Position numbers and translations under genes: made by a program. A stretch of 64,000 nucleotides of DNA, taken from Polyangium fumosum. Its GTDB lineage: Bacteria; Myxococcota_A; Polyangia; Polyangiales; Polyangiaceae. Shown piece after piece: positions 32,986 to 42,034 of the stretch. The stretch is from positions 1 through 64,000 of the forward strand of contig NZ_SSMQ01000058.1 in NCBI RefSeq assembly GCF_005144585.1, given 5' to 3'. Under the pieces are notes generated by a model that was given only the letters and a program-made list of their open reading frames with translations, had not been told where the DNA came from and searched no databases. Position 1 is the stretch's first letter. Every line of letters starts with the position of its first letter.

Positions 32986-34404
32986 CTAGGGCGTGATCTT
33001 TGACGGAAAATCGACCGGATCGGGGCAAGCTTGAATGAGGAGCGACGCGCTCGTCGTGCACAGGAACGTCGACGAGTGGTCCTCATAGCCGAACGTGTAC
33101 ACGTACGGACACGCGCCCTTCACGGCGGGGCTGTAATCGGTGCCCGCCTGCACCCCGAGCGCGGTGCAGCCCGCGCTGTCGTACCGGTAGGTAAAACCAT
33201 TGTACGTGTGCACCGAGTCGGGGCAGCAATACTTGAGGCAGGCGTCGTCCCCGGCGCCCACCTTCTGCGTCGCCGTGCAGAGGTCACACCCGCCGAGGCA
33301 CGTATTCGCCTTGCCCGGCTCCGCGTCCGTGCAGCCCGCGGGTCCACACGTGTACCGTCGATTCGCGTGCACCCCCTCGTCGTGGCCGAACCCGACCGCA
33401 AAATCGGGCGCGCCGTTCCACGTCCACTCGGGCCCGCCGATGTTGCCGGCGTTGAACACGGTGCCCGTGGGGATGCGGTTCGCCGAATCGCCGTCCGGGC
33501 ACGTCCCGCACGAGCCGGCGATCACCTTCTTCCCATTGCCATCGATCATCGTGGGGCACTCCTCGCACCCCGCGGGCGCCGGCGCGAACGCGTCCGAGCC
33601 GTCCGGGCATTGCGTGTTCACGTCGAACCGGCACCCCGTCCCGCGGCACCAGAAAATGTTGTTCGGATCCGGCGCGCCGCCCCCGCAGCTCTTCATGCCG
33701 ACCGAGCTCGCCGTCGTCCACGCGTTGACGGCGCTGATGTCGTAGTAGAGCGAACCCTGGCCGGGGTTGTCATACGTGAACTCGAACGTGGCGTTCTTCG
33801 CGGCCTCGTTTCCGACCTCGCAGCCATTGCCGTACGGATTGCACCCCGTCGCGAGCCAGCCCGTCCCGCTCGGGAACGCGGCGTCGTTCGGCATCACGAT
33901 CTCGTGCTGCTCGCCCGGCTCGAGTTCGAAGAACGGGTTGCACGCGCAGGCGCTGCCCTTGCAATACACGAGCCCCGGATCCTCGCCGCCGGCCATGTTC
34001 TTCGCGATCTCCGTGCATTGCCCCACGCCCTCGGGATCGCCGCACGCCGCGCCGTTCCACGCGCACGACGTCGGCCGGGCCCACGTCGGTGTGGTCCGGC
34101 CATCCATCTTGAACCAGCGTGTCTCACTGCAATTGTTCACGAGCTTGATCCGGCGCACGCCGTCGTCCGCCGGACAGAATGCCGTCCCGGCCTCGTACGC
34201 GGGCCCGCGCGAGCCCGCGCCGCCGCCCCCGCCCGCGCCTGCGCTGCCGCCCGCGCCCGCGTCGCCGCCTGCGCCCGCGGATCCCCCGGATCCTCCGGAT
34301 CCCGTCGCATTTGCGCCTGGATCGTCGCCCGAGCAGCCCCAGCAAACGAGCGCCACGGCTGCCGCGGTGCCCCACCCCATCCTCCACGCGACCCGGTTCG
34401 TCAT
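32986..34404 (-). CDS. Thaumatin-like (PR5-type) lipoprotein
   Basis: The product has 472 residues. A lipobox ('LVCWGC') and a Gly/Ala/Ser linker (residues 34-65) precede the mature domain. The thaumatin pattern is present: an early 'RIKLVNNCSETRWF', the acidic-cleft strand 'FEFTYDNPGQGSLYYDISAVNAW' split by a Gly turn, and a terminal 'CPYVYTFGYEDHSSTFLC' that parallels the plant motif of CPDAYSYxxDDxTSTFxC. It has about 24 cysteines. Plant PR5 proteins bind or hydrolyse beta-glucans and permeabilise fungi. A predatory or surface role is inferred. The insert of about 60 residues in the middle is not typical. Confidence 0.7.
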   Translation of the reverse strand: MTNRVAWRMGWGTAAAVALVCWGCSGDDPGANATGSGGSGGSAGAGGDAGAGGSAGAGGGGGAGSRGPAYEAGTAFCPADDGVRRIKLVNNCSETRWFKMDGRTTPTWARPTSCAWNGAACGDPEGVGQCTEIAKNMAGGEDPGLVYCKGSACACNPFFELEPGEQHEIVMPNDAAFPSGTGWLATGCNPYGNGCEVGNEAAKNATFEFTYDNPGQGSLYYDISAVNAWTTASSVGMKSCGGGAPDPNNIFWCRGTGCRFDVNTQCPDGSDAFAPAPAGCEECPTMIDGNGKKVIAGSCGTCPDGDSANRIPTGTVFNAGNIGGPEWTWNGAPDFAVGFGHDEGVHANRRYTCGPAGCTDAEPGKANTCLGGCDLCTATQKVGAGDDACLKYCCPDSVHTYNGFTYRYDSAGCTALGVQAGTDYSPAVKGACPYVYTFGYEDHSSTFLCTTSASLLIQACPDPVDFPSKITP

Positions 34405-34451
34405 GGCGGGAGCCTATCATCGCCCGGCCCTCCCGTGGTATACGCCCCGCC

Positions 34452-36077
34452 ATGGCACAGGTCCACGGCGGCAGGCTCGTATCGAAGGCGCTCGCGCGGC
34501 ACGGGGTCACCCACCTCTTCACCCTCTGCGGCGGGCACATCCAGGCCATTTACGATGGGTGTCTCGACGACGGCATCCGCGTCGTCGACGTCCGGCACGA
34601 GCAGACCGCGGGGCACGCGGCCGACGCCTGGGCGCGCGTTACGGGCAAGCCCGGCGTTTGCGCGGTCACGGCCGGCCCCGGCGTCACCGACACCGTCACG
34701 GCCGTCGCCAATGCCCAGCGCGCCGGCATCCCGATGATCGTGATCGGCGGCGCCGGCCCGCGCTTGCTCGCCGACATGGGCTCGCTCCAGGACATGAACC
34801 ACGTCGAGCTCATGCGCCCCATCACGAAGTGGAGCGTCTCCGTTCCCTCCACCGACCGCCTCCAGGAGTACATCGACGCCGCCTTCCGCATCGCGCAAGG
34901 CAACGTCCCCGGCCCGGTCTTCCTGGAGATGCCGCTCGATCTCCTCATGAACTTCGGCGACGACGCGCCGCCCGCCACGGTTCCTTTCGACGAACCCCCG
35001 CGCCCCGCCGGCAATCCGCACGCGATCGCCCGCGCCGCGGCCATGTTGCGCGAGGCCGAGCGGCCCATGTTCATCGTCGGCACGCAGCTCCGCTGGTCGC
35101 CGCGCAAGGAGATTTTGCGCGCGTTCGCCGATGCGATCGACGCCCCGTATTTCTTGAACGGCATGGCGCGCGGCGGCCTGCCGCACGCGCACCCGAACTT
35201 CTTCGCCCGGTCGCGTCGTGTCGCGCTTGGACAAACCGATCTCTGCGTCGTCCTCGGCACGCCCTTCGATTTTCGCCTCGAATATGGCCGCGCCATCAAT
35301 CCGGGTGCGCGTGTCATCCAGATTGACCTCGACGGCAACGAGATCGGCAGAAACCGCAAGGTCGACGTCGCCATTCACGGCGACAGCGGCCTCGTCCTGG
35401 AGCAGCTCCTCGCCGAGGTGAAGGAGAAGCGCGCGCCCGGCTGGATCGCGGCGATGCGCGCGGCCGAGGACAAGTCGCGGGCCAAGATGCAGCCCGAGAT
35501 CGACGCCACGACCGACCCGCCGAACCCGCTGCGCGTCTGCGACGAGATCGGAAAACGCCTCGGCAAGGAGGACATCGTCATCGGCGACGGCGGCGATTTC
35601 GTGGCCACTGCGGCGAACGTGATCAAGCTCGAATGGCCGCAGCTCTGGATGGATCCGGGCCCGCTCGGCACGCTCGGCGTGGGCCCCGGGTATGCGATGG
35701 CCGCGAAGCTCGCCCGCCCCGGCGCGCGTGTCGTGCTCATTTACGGCGACGGCTCGTTCGGCTTCAACGCGGCCGAGTTCGAGGCGCTCGCGCGGCAAGG
35801 CATTCCGGTCATCAGCATCATCGGCAACGACGCCGCGTGGATGCAGATTCGCCGCGGCCAGGTCGATCTCTACGGCGCGGATCGCTCGCCGGCCACGGCG
35901 CTCGAATACACGCGTTACGAAAAGGTCGTCGAGGCGCTCGGCGGCGTGGGGTATTGGGTCGAGCGCACCGAGGACCTCGGCCCGGCGCTCGACGCGGCCT
36001 TCGCCGCGGACAAACCGTCCTGCGTGAACGTCAAGATCGCCCGCAGCGAGTTCCGCAAGGGCGCGATCAGCGTGTAA
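34452..36077 (+). CDS. Thiamine-diphosphate enzyme, 2-hydroxyacyl-CoA lyase 2 (HACL2/ILVBL)-like
   Basis: Translation from the ATG at 34452 gives 541 residues; the longer upstream frame is antisense of the thaumatin-like gene. The three TPP-enzyme domains are clear: the Pyr-binding segment with catalytic Glu in 'VVDVRHEQTAGHAADAWA', 'GPGVTDTVTAVANAQRAG', and the PP domain 'LIYGDGSFGFNAAEFEALA' with the GDG...N signature. Phrases such as 'TLCGGHIQAIYDG', 'FLNGMARGGL', 'VIGDGGDFVATAANVI', 'GTLGVGPGYAMAAKLARP' and 'NDAAWMQI' closely parallel the human ILVBL protein. That enzyme cleaves 2-hydroxyacyl-CoA into an aldehyde and formyl-CoA. A bacterial function in fatty-acid alpha-oxidation is inferred. 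Confidence 0.8.
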   Translation: MAQVHGGRLVSKALARHGVTHLFTLCGGHIQAIYDGCLDDGIRVVDVRHEQTAGHAADAWARVTGKPGVCAVTAGPGVTDTVTAVANAQRAGIPMIVIGGAGPRLLADMGSLQDMNHVELMRPITKWSVSVPSTDRLQEYIDAAFRIAQGNVPGPVFLEMPLDLLMNFGDDAPPATVPFDEPPRPAGNPHAIARAAAMLREAERPMFIVGTQLRWSPRKEILRAFADAIDAPYFLNGMARGGLPHAHPNFFARSRRVALGQTDLCVVLGTPFDFRLEYGRAINPGARVIQIDLDGNEIGRNRKVDVAIHGDSGLVLEQLLAEVKEKRAPGWIAAMRAAEDKSRAKMQPEIDATTDPPNPLRVCDEIGKRLGKEDIVIGDGGDFVATAANVIKLEWPQLWMDPGPLGTLGVGPGYAMAAKLARPGARVVLIYGDGSFGFNAAEFEALARQGIPVISIIGNDAAWMQIRRGQVDLYGADRSPATALEYTRYEKVVEALGGVGYWVERTEDLGPALDAAFAADKPSCVNVKIARSEFRKGAISV

Positions 36078-36088
36078 CGGGGCGGGAG

Positions 36089-36610
36089 GTGGAGCTCCGC
36101 TTCTGCAACCCCGAGCTCACGAGCCTGGACGATCTCGACACCGAGATCCTCGCGTGCAGCGTGTGGTCGGACGCGCGCCCGGTGCACGGCGCCTTTGGCC
36201 TTTGTGATTGGCGCCTCGCCGGGCATCTCTCCGGGCTGCTCCGGAGCGGCTTCTTGACGGGCAAGCTCGGCGAGGTGTTGATGGTCCCGGCCAAGCCGCG
36301 CCTCACGTTCGACAAGCTCCTGTTTTTCGGAGCGGGACCCCGCGAGGGGTTTGGCGAGGAGGCCTTCCGTCGCGTCGTTCAGCACATGCTCGACGTGATG
36401 GAGGGCCTCGCCGCACGTGTCGCGGTCGTCGAATTGCCGGGCCGCCCGGACGGCCTGATCCCGGCCGAACGAGCGGCGGACATCCTGCTGGCGAGCGCCG
36501 GCCGCAAGCGCGAGCACGACGTCTGGACGCTCGTCGAGGGCGCCGACGGCAAACAACGCATCACGCAACACATGATCGAAGAGCGGCGGCGGGTGCGGCG
36601 GGTGCTCTGA
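36089..36610 (+). CDS. Stand-alone M17 peptidase N-terminal (macro-like) domain protein
   Basis: The product has 173 residues and starts with GTG at 36089, 11 bp after the TPP-enzyme stop. The sequence 'ACSVWSDARPVHGAFGLCDW' followed by 'LSGLLRSGFLTGKLGEVLMVP' and 'LLFFGAGPREGFGEEAF' resembles the N-terminal domain of leucyl aminopeptidases (M17), which is not catalytic by itself. The metal-binding peptidase half is absent. Similar isolated domains occur in myxobacteria. Co-transcription with the HACL2-like gene suggests a regulatory or assembly role, but this is inference. Confidence 0.6.
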   Translation: MELRFCNPELTSLDDLDTEILACSVWSDARPVHGAFGLCDWRLAGHLSGLLRSGFLTGKLGEVLMVPAKPRLTFDKLLFFGAGPREGFGEEAFRRVVQHMLDVMEGLAARVAVVELPGRPDGLIPAERAADILLASAGRKREHDVWTLVEGADGKQRITQHMIEERRRVRRVL

Positions 36611-36613
36611 ACA

Positions 36614-38311
36614 TCAGAGCGCCTGACAACCCTTTTTCCCGTTCGTATTGTAGATGCGCCCGTCGACCTTCGGCGCGAGCGATTGGCCCTGCTTTTTCAG
36701 CGCGTCGAGCGCATTCAGCACGAGCTGCTTCAGATCCGGCCCCTTGGCCACGACCATCGACGGATTCAGCATCGTGTAGCCGTCCTGGTTTCCTTTTACA
36801 TTGGGCGTGATCAAATAAGCGGTCGTCACCGCGTAAATCACGTCCTTCGACTCTATCGTGCGAGGTTTGGCGCCGAGCAACGTCAGCTTCGAGGCCGTCT
36901 TTTCTTTCGGATTGTGCTCGAAGGTGAATCCGGCGATCTGCAGGAAGTGCCCCTGGCCCGTCCAGTCCTCGATGCTGCGGTTCAGCACCTTTTGCAAGGT
37001 TTCCCCGGTGATCTCCAGGAGCCGGAGCTCCGCCGAATACGCGAAGAGCTCCTCGATGCGCCTCCGCGTGATCGGCTCGCCTTTGGGCAGGTTCAAGCCC
37101 AGCCGGAGCGAACCGCTGTTCACGAAGGCGACCTCGGGGCGCTTCTTCGCGTCGGGGAAGGCGCCGAGCGCGAGATCGACGATCCAGTCGCCGAGGTTCG
37201 TCTCGAAGCAACGAATCTCGAGTTCCTCGGCGGCGAGCTCTTCCCCGGCGGTGCCCAGCACCTCGCCGAGGCACCCCGCGCCTGCGGGCGGCGTCTGCTG
37301 CGCGCAGTATTCCTCCTCGTGTTTTCGTAACGTGTCATCGACCCACGCGTTCATCTCGGGATCCTCGGGCACGGCCGCGCCTTCGAGCGGGACCCATTCG
37401 TGGGAGATCCGAAGGTTGCCACTCGAACGATCGATCGTGAGCACGTTTGCGCTCACCGCGTCCGCGTCGGCCTTGTAGATTCCGCGACCCTCGACCATGG
37501 CTTTTTGCTGTTGATGTTCGTGCCCGCCGAGGAGGACGTCCGGCCCCTCGGCGCCGAGCCGTTTGAGCAGCGCATGGTCTGTGGTCATCGACAGGTGCGT
37601 GAGCCCGACGACCACGTCTGCGCCCTCGTTTCGGAGCGCCGCCGTCTGTGTGCGCGCGGCCTCGATCGGGTCGTGGACACTCGCGACGTACGGCGCGTTC
37701 GCTCCAATCGTCACGCCGAAGATCCCGACTTTCAGCGCTCCGCAGGGCACGATCGTCCGCGGCAGCACCTTGCCTTCAGGCCACGTCACCGCGGGCTTGT
37801 TCTGCTCGTTCACCTTGAAATGCACGTTGCTCGACAGCCAGCGGAACTCCGACTCCCCGAGCCGCGCCGTGAGGACGTTCGGATCCTCCTTGTCGAACTC
37901 GTGATTGCCGAGGACCACGAAGAGCCGCTCGTCGCGCCCCTCCCGGCCGTCGAGCCGGTTCATGGCGTCGATCATCTGCCGACCCTTGTACATGTTGCTC
38001 AAGAGTGACGGAAACAGGAGGTCGCCCGCGTGCAGCACCACGAGATCCGGGTGCTTTTTTTCGAGCTCCTTTCGGAGCGTGCGGACACGCGCCATGCCGC
38101 CTCGGTCGCGCGGCAACGATTCGATCCGGTAGGTATCGTTGATCGAGAGCACGGCACAGCCGGCCTTGGCCGCCGTCGTCGTCGTCGCGGGTTCGTCCGG
38201 GCCCTTCGCGGGCGTCTCGGTCGCGGGCGCGCCGCAGCCCGGCGCGAGGGCGAACCCGAGAAGCAGGGCAGGGACGTGTGTCCGGGCACGCTCACGAATC
38301 CGAGGCTTCAT
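36614..38311 (-). CDS. Bifunctional UDP-sugar hydrolase/5'-nucleotidase-type lipoprotein
   Basis: The product has 565 residues with a lipobox ('FALAPGC'). The calcineurin-type metal site is present: 'VVLHAGDLLFPS', 'FVVLGNHEFDKE', 'VGLTHLSMTTDH' and 'VLLGGHEHQQQ'; the first motif is altered ('SINDTYRIE' where the family usually has D-x-H), so the first metal site may be reduced. The C-terminal substrate-binding domain has 'FVNSGSLRLGLN' and 'GFTFEHNPKEKT'. Such enzymes act outside the cytoplasm on nucleotides to salvage phosphate or nucleosides. The gene is divergent from the TonB-dependent receptor and nearly touches the M17-like gene (3 bp). Confidence 0.75.
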   Translation of the reverse strand: MKPRIRERARTHVPALLLGFALAPGCGAPATETPAKGPDEPATTTTAAKAGCAVLSINDTYRIESLPRDRGGMARVRTLRKELEKKHPDLVVLHAGDLLFPSLLSNMYKGRQMIDAMNRLDGREGRDERLFVVLGNHEFDKEDPNVLTARLGESEFRWLSSNVHFKVNEQNKPAVTWPEGKVLPRTIVPCGALKVGIFGVTIGANAPYVASVHDPIEAARTQTAALRNEGADVVVGLTHLSMTTDHALLKRLGAEGPDVLLGGHEHQQQKAMVEGRGIYKADADAVSANVLTIDRSSGNLRISHEWVPLEGAAVPEDPEMNAWVDDTLRKHEEEYCAQQTPPAGAGCLGEVLGTAGEELAAEELEIRCFETNLGDWIVDLALGAFPDAKKRPEVAFVNSGSLRLGLNLPKGEPITRRRIEELFAYSAELRLLEITGETLQKVLNRSIEDWTGQGHFLQIAGFTFEHNPKEKTASKLTLLGAKPRTIESKDVIYAVTTAYLITPNVKGNQDGYTMLNPSMVVAKGPDLKQLVLNALDALKKQGQSLAPKVDGRIYNTNGKKGCQAL

Positions 38312-38360
38312 CGTTCAGAGCGTACACGCCTCTGCGAGCCGAAATCCAGCATCGCATCCT

Positions 38361-38390
38361 GTTGACTTTCAATTTCAACAACAGTACAGG
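38361..38390 (+). promoter_or_regulatory. Promoter with Fur-box-like operator before the TonB-dependent receptor
   Basis: TTGACT (38362-38367), a 17-bp spacer and TACAGG (38385-38390) form a plausible sigma-70 promoter 23 bp before the ATG. The region 38361-38380 is an AT-rich imperfect palindrome with arms GTTGA and TCAAC that resembles a Fur box (7-1-7 type) overlapping the -35, a position for repression by iron. Confidence 0.5.
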
Positions 38391-38413
38391 GCATTTTCTT
38401 CCACGAGAACCGC

Positions 38414-40669
38414 ATGCGCCCTCGCACCCTGCTCGGCTCGTTTTTGCTGCTCGCCTGCGCGACCCCGGCCTTCGCCGACGAGGCCAAACCCGCGCCCCCC
38501 GCCCCGGACGCCCCGCCAAACGAGGCGCCCGCGAAGGCCGACGCCGCGAAGGACGCGGCCCCCGCGCCGCCGAAAGAAGGCGAAACCGCGGCCGAGGGGC
38601 AGGCCAAGCCGCCCCCGCCCGAGGTGATCGAGGTGAGCGTGCTCGGCCGGAGCGACGACGCGCTCCAGAAGGTCCCGGGCTCGGGCACGTTGATCGGCGC
38701 GAAGGAGATCCGCCGCGCGATGCCCGCGGAGACGGGCGAGATCCTGCGGCGCGTGCCGGGGCTCGTCGTGCGCCCCGAGGAGGGCCTCGGCCTGCGCCTC
38801 AACGTCGGCATGCGTGGCCTCGATCCGACGCGCAGCCGTCAGGTGCTCATCCTCGAAGACGGCATGCCCGTCGCGATCAACCCGTACGGCGAGCCAGATC
38901 TCTACTACTCGACGCCCGTCGAGCGCATCCGCGCGGTCGAGGTCGTGAAGGGCTCGGGCAGCATTTTATTCGGACCTCAAACCATTGGCGGGGTCGTCAA
39001 CTTCCTCACGGCGCTGCCCCCGGACAAACCCGAGTGGTCGCTCGAAGCGCAGGCCGGGCAGCGCAACTACTTCAAGCTCTCGGGTCTCTACGGCGGTACG
39101 GCCGGCGACGCGCGGTACGTGCTGCAATTGACGCGCAAGCAAGGCGACGGCTTCCGCGGGATCGAGTTTCACGCGACGGATTTCCTCGGCAAGATCGCGT
39201 TCCCGACCTCGCCGCGCGGCGAGGCCACGTTCAAGATCGCGGTGTACGACGAGTTCTCGCGCTCGACGTACGTGGGCCTGACGCGTCGGATGTTCGAGCT
39301 CGACCCGCGCATGCCGTCGATCGCGCCGCACGACGGGTTCAACGTGCGCCGCTACGACGCCTCGCTCACCCACGAGTACCGCATCAGCGAGGCGACGCGG
39401 CTGCGCACGTTCATTTACGGCTACATCACGGATCGCGTCTGGCGCCGGCAGAACTACGACCGCGAGGCCCGGCCGGACGTCACCTACGAGCGGGTCGTCG
39501 GCGATTCGTCGGTCTCGGGCGCCGCGATCTATTTCCGCAATACCTCGATGGTCCGGGATCGCGAATACGAGGTCCTCGGCATCGAGCCGCGCGTCGAGCA
39601 CCGCTTCGAGACGGGCCGGGTGCGCCACACGATCACGGCCGGCATGCGCGGGCACATCGAGACCGCCGACCGAAAACAATTCCAGGGCGACATCATCGAC
39701 ACGGGGGCCGGGAACGTCCAGGACCGGGAGCACCACCGCACGTTCGCGTTCGCCGCGTACGCCCAGGACCGCCTCGCGTTCCGGGACGATCTGCTGGTCA
39801 CGCCCGGCGTCCGCGTCGAATACGCGGCGAACCTGCGCAACGTGGATCGAACGTCGGAGAGCGGCACGGCGAAGGACGTGAACAACCGCGGCACGAGTGA
39901 TTCGGTCGCGGTGATGCCCGGCATCGGAATGGTGTACGGCACGCCGAAGCTGAATTTCTTCGGCGGCGTGCACGTCGGGTATGCGCCGCCGCGCGTGTCG
40001 GCCGCGATCTCCCCCGGCGGCCAGGACACGCAGCTCGACGCCGAGGAGAGCACGAACTATGAAATCGGCATGCGCCTCGCGCGGCCGAAATGGATTCGCG
40101 CCGAGGTCACGGGGTTCGTCATGAGCTTCCGCAACCAGATCGTCACGGGCACGGAGGCGAGCGGGTCCCAGAGCGAGCTCGCGAATGGCGGACGAACGCT
40201 GCATCGAGGCGTCGAGGCCCAGGTCACGTTCGGCGTCGGCCAGGCGCTTCATCTGCCGCTGACGGTCGACGTGACGGGGCGATATACGTTTTCCGTGGCC
40301 ACGTTCCGCGGCGGCCCCTTCGACGGCAATCGATTGCCATATGCGCCGCTCCACACGGCGAGCGCGACGCTCGACGTCGAGCACCGCATCGGGATCGGGG
40401 CGCAGGTCGCGTGGAGCTACCTGAGTGATCAATTCGCCGACGAATACAACACGGTGCTCGTGGACCCGACGGGCCGCCTGGGGCTCGTGCCGTCGTACCA
40501 CCTCGTCGACGTGGCTTTGCGGTATCGCCACGCGAAGACGGGGCTCGGCGCGCTCCTCACGATGAAGAACGCGCTCGATCAGGTGTTCGTGGCGACGAGG
40601 TTGCCCGACGGCATTCAAACGGGAGGATTCCGTCAGATCAACGTCGGGCTGCGGTGGGATCACCGATAG
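38414..40669 (+). CDS. TonB-dependent outer membrane receptor (FecA-like)
   Basis: The product has 751 residues. Signal peptide: residues 1-21 ('LLLACATPAFA'). A Pro/Ala linker precedes the plug domain at about residues 75-205: 'VLGRSDDALQKVPGSG', 'ILRRVPGLVVRPEEG', 'VGMRGLDPTRSRQVLILED' and 'RAVEVVKGSGSILFGPQTIGG'. The 22-strand barrel follows to the terminal 'INVGLRWDHR'. The plug resembles ferric citrate receptors, but the N-terminal signalling (STN) domain of FecA is absent. The last residue is Arg rather than the usual Phe. It imports an iron chelate or other ligand with TonB-ExbBD; the promoter has a Fur-like site. Confidence 0.85.
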   Translation: MRPRTLLGSFLLLACATPAFADEAKPAPPAPDAPPNEAPAKADAAKDAAPAPPKEGETAAEGQAKPPPPEVIEVSVLGRSDDALQKVPGSGTLIGAKEIRRAMPAETGEILRRVPGLVVRPEEGLGLRLNVGMRGLDPTRSRQVLILEDGMPVAINPYGEPDLYYSTPVERIRAVEVVKGSGSILFGPQTIGGVVNFLTALPPDKPEWSLEAQAGQRNYFKLSGLYGGTAGDARYVLQLTRKQGDGFRGIEFHATDFLGKIAFPTSPRGEATFKIAVYDEFSRSTYVGLTRRMFELDPRMPSIAPHDGFNVRRYDASLTHEYRISEATRLRTFIYGYITDRVWRRQNYDREARPDVTYERVVGDSSVSGAAIYFRNTSMVRDREYEVLGIEPRVEHRFETGRVRHTITAGMRGHIETADRKQFQGDIIDTGAGNVQDREHHRTFAFAAYAQDRLAFRDDLLVTPGVRVEYAANLRNVDRTSESGTAKDVNNRGTSDSVAVMPGIGMVYGTPKLNFFGGVHVGYAPPRVSAAISPGGQDTQLDAEESTNYEIGMRLARPKWIRAEVTGFVMSFRNQIVTGTEASGSQSELANGGRTLHRGVEAQVTFGVGQALHLPLTVDVTGRYTFSVATFRGGPFDGNRLPYAPLHTASATLDVEHRIGIGAQVAWSYLSDQFADEYNTVLVDPTGRLGLVPSYHLVDVALRYRHAKTGLGALLTMKNALDQVFVATRLPDGIQTGGFRQINVGLRWDHR

Positions 40670-40717
40670 CCCGCACCACCGGCCCCTCGCGGGAGAGGGG
40701 TGTGTCCGGTCAAACGC

Positions 40718-42034
40718 TCATTTGGGGACCGGCGGGATCGGCACCGTGCCGACGGTGGTGCCGGCCTCGGCGCTCCACTGCCAGTTGTCGATGACGGCCG
40801 TCGAGTCGAGGGAGCCGTCGCCCGAGTCGTAGGCGCCCCAGCGAATGCGAATGGTGCTTCCCGGCGTGACGGGCGCCTGCGTCTTCAGCCAGCTCGTCGC
40901 CGCGTGGTCCTCGAAGCCGGTGCCAAGGAGCTCCGCCGTGCCGAGCGGGCACGCGAAACTCTTGCCGCCCGCAGTGCAGGGCGGGCCGCCCGAGCAGCCG
41001 CACACGTTCATGAACGCGTTGTTCACGCTGATGGGATTGCCCTGCATGTCGAACGAGATCTGCCCGTCGGTCTGGCCTGCCGGGATCGGCGAGAGGATCG
41101 CGACGAAGAAGTCGTTGTACTGGCTGCAAATGAAGACCGGCCACTCGTACGTGTAGAAGTTGAAGTCGAACGAAAAGCCCTTCGCGTTCTGCGGCACGCG
41201 AATCTCGAGTTCGACCGCCGTGGCGTCCTTGGGAACACCCGTGACCTTGCCCGGGCACGCCGGCGACTCCTTCGGGAAGCCCTGGGGATGGCCGCTGTTG
41301 TAGCCTTTGCTGAATCCACTCGGGCTCTGGTAGCCCGGGTCCGTCGGCTGTCGCGCCGCGCCGCTCGAAACGCTGAAGATCTTGTTGCCCGCGCGCGGCG
41401 TGACGTTCGGGCCGAAGCCGCTGAGGATGCCGTGGCCGAGGTGGTAGTTCGCGTTGCTCGTGGCCGGGCTGCCGTCGGCCATGACCCATTGCGCGCTGAC
41501 GACGCCCCAATCGTTGCCGCCCGGCGTCGCGATTTTGCAGAGCTCCACCGCGCGCGCCGCGTCGAATGCATCCATGCTGTCGACCGCGAGGGCCCCGTCG
41601 CAGGTCTCGACCGGCTCGTCGACCACCATGTTGCAGTTCTCGTCCGACGGCTTGTACTCGGGGTTCATCACGTCGCCGATGACCTCGACCGAGTTCGGGC
41701 TGACGTTGGGGTCGCAATCGTTGCAGTCGCCCTGCGCCTCGCTGAACCCGTCGCCGTCGTCGTCCACGTTGACGTCGGTATCGCAGACAGGGGCGCCGCC
41801 TCCGCCGCCGCCCGAGCCGACGAACGTGCCGCCGACGCCGTCGGGGTTCGAGCCGGCGGTGCCGCCCTGCCCGATGCCGCCCATGCCGCCGTTCGCGCTC
41901 CCGCCCGTCCAGTCCTCGCCCCCGGAACCCCCGTCTCCAAAGACGTTTCGGCCGCCCGTGGCCGTGCACGCGACGCCCAGCACGGTGCTGCCTGCAAGGC
42001 CGACGAGCCCGATCCACTTCACCAAGTTCCGCAT
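40718..42034 (-). CDS. Choice-of-anchor/MopE-type surface lipoprotein
   Basis: Translation from the ATG at 42034, behind AAGGAGTGGCC, gives 438 residues. The signal and lipobox ('STVLGVAC') lead to a Gly-rich linker. 'DDDGDGFSEAQGDCNDCDPN' is the MopE-type putative metal-binding motif. The body from about residue 150 ('GGNDWGVVSAQWVMADG', 'GHGILSGFG', 'FSFDFNFYTYEWP', 'IRIRWGAYDSGDGSLDST') is the choice-of-anchor L-type beta-sandwich, a domain found in surface proteins that can end in sorting signals. Function is unknown. It is convergent with the TonB receptor gene, with a 6-bp hairpin (40683-40700) between them. Confidence 0.75.
   Translation of the reverse strand: MRNLVKWIGLVGLAGSTVLGVACTATGGRNVFGDGGSGGEDWTGGSANGGMGGIGQGGTAGSNPDGVGGTFVGSGGGGGGAPVCDTDVNVDDDGDGFSEAQGDCNDCDPNVSPNSVEVIGDVMNPEYKPSDENCNMVVDEPVETCDGALAVDSMDAFDAARAVELCKIATPGGNDWGVVSAQWVMADGSPATSNANYHLGHGILSGFGPNVTPRAGNKIFSVSSGAARQPTDPGYQSPSGFSKGYNSGHPQGFPKESPACPGKVTGVPKDATAVELEIRVPQNAKGFSFDFNFYTYEWPVFICSQYNDFFVAILSPIPAGQTDGQISFDMQGNPISVNNAFMNVCGCSGGPPCTAGGKSFACPLGTAELLGTGFEDHAATSWLKTQAPVTPGSTIRIRWGAYDSGDGSLDSTAVIDNWQWSAEAGTTVGTVPIPPVPK

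Noticed and set aside
40683-40700. Hairpin CCCCTC...GAGGGG between the convergent TonB receptor and lipoprotein genes
   Set aside because: Only a 6-bp stem with no T-run on either strand; too weak to call a terminator.
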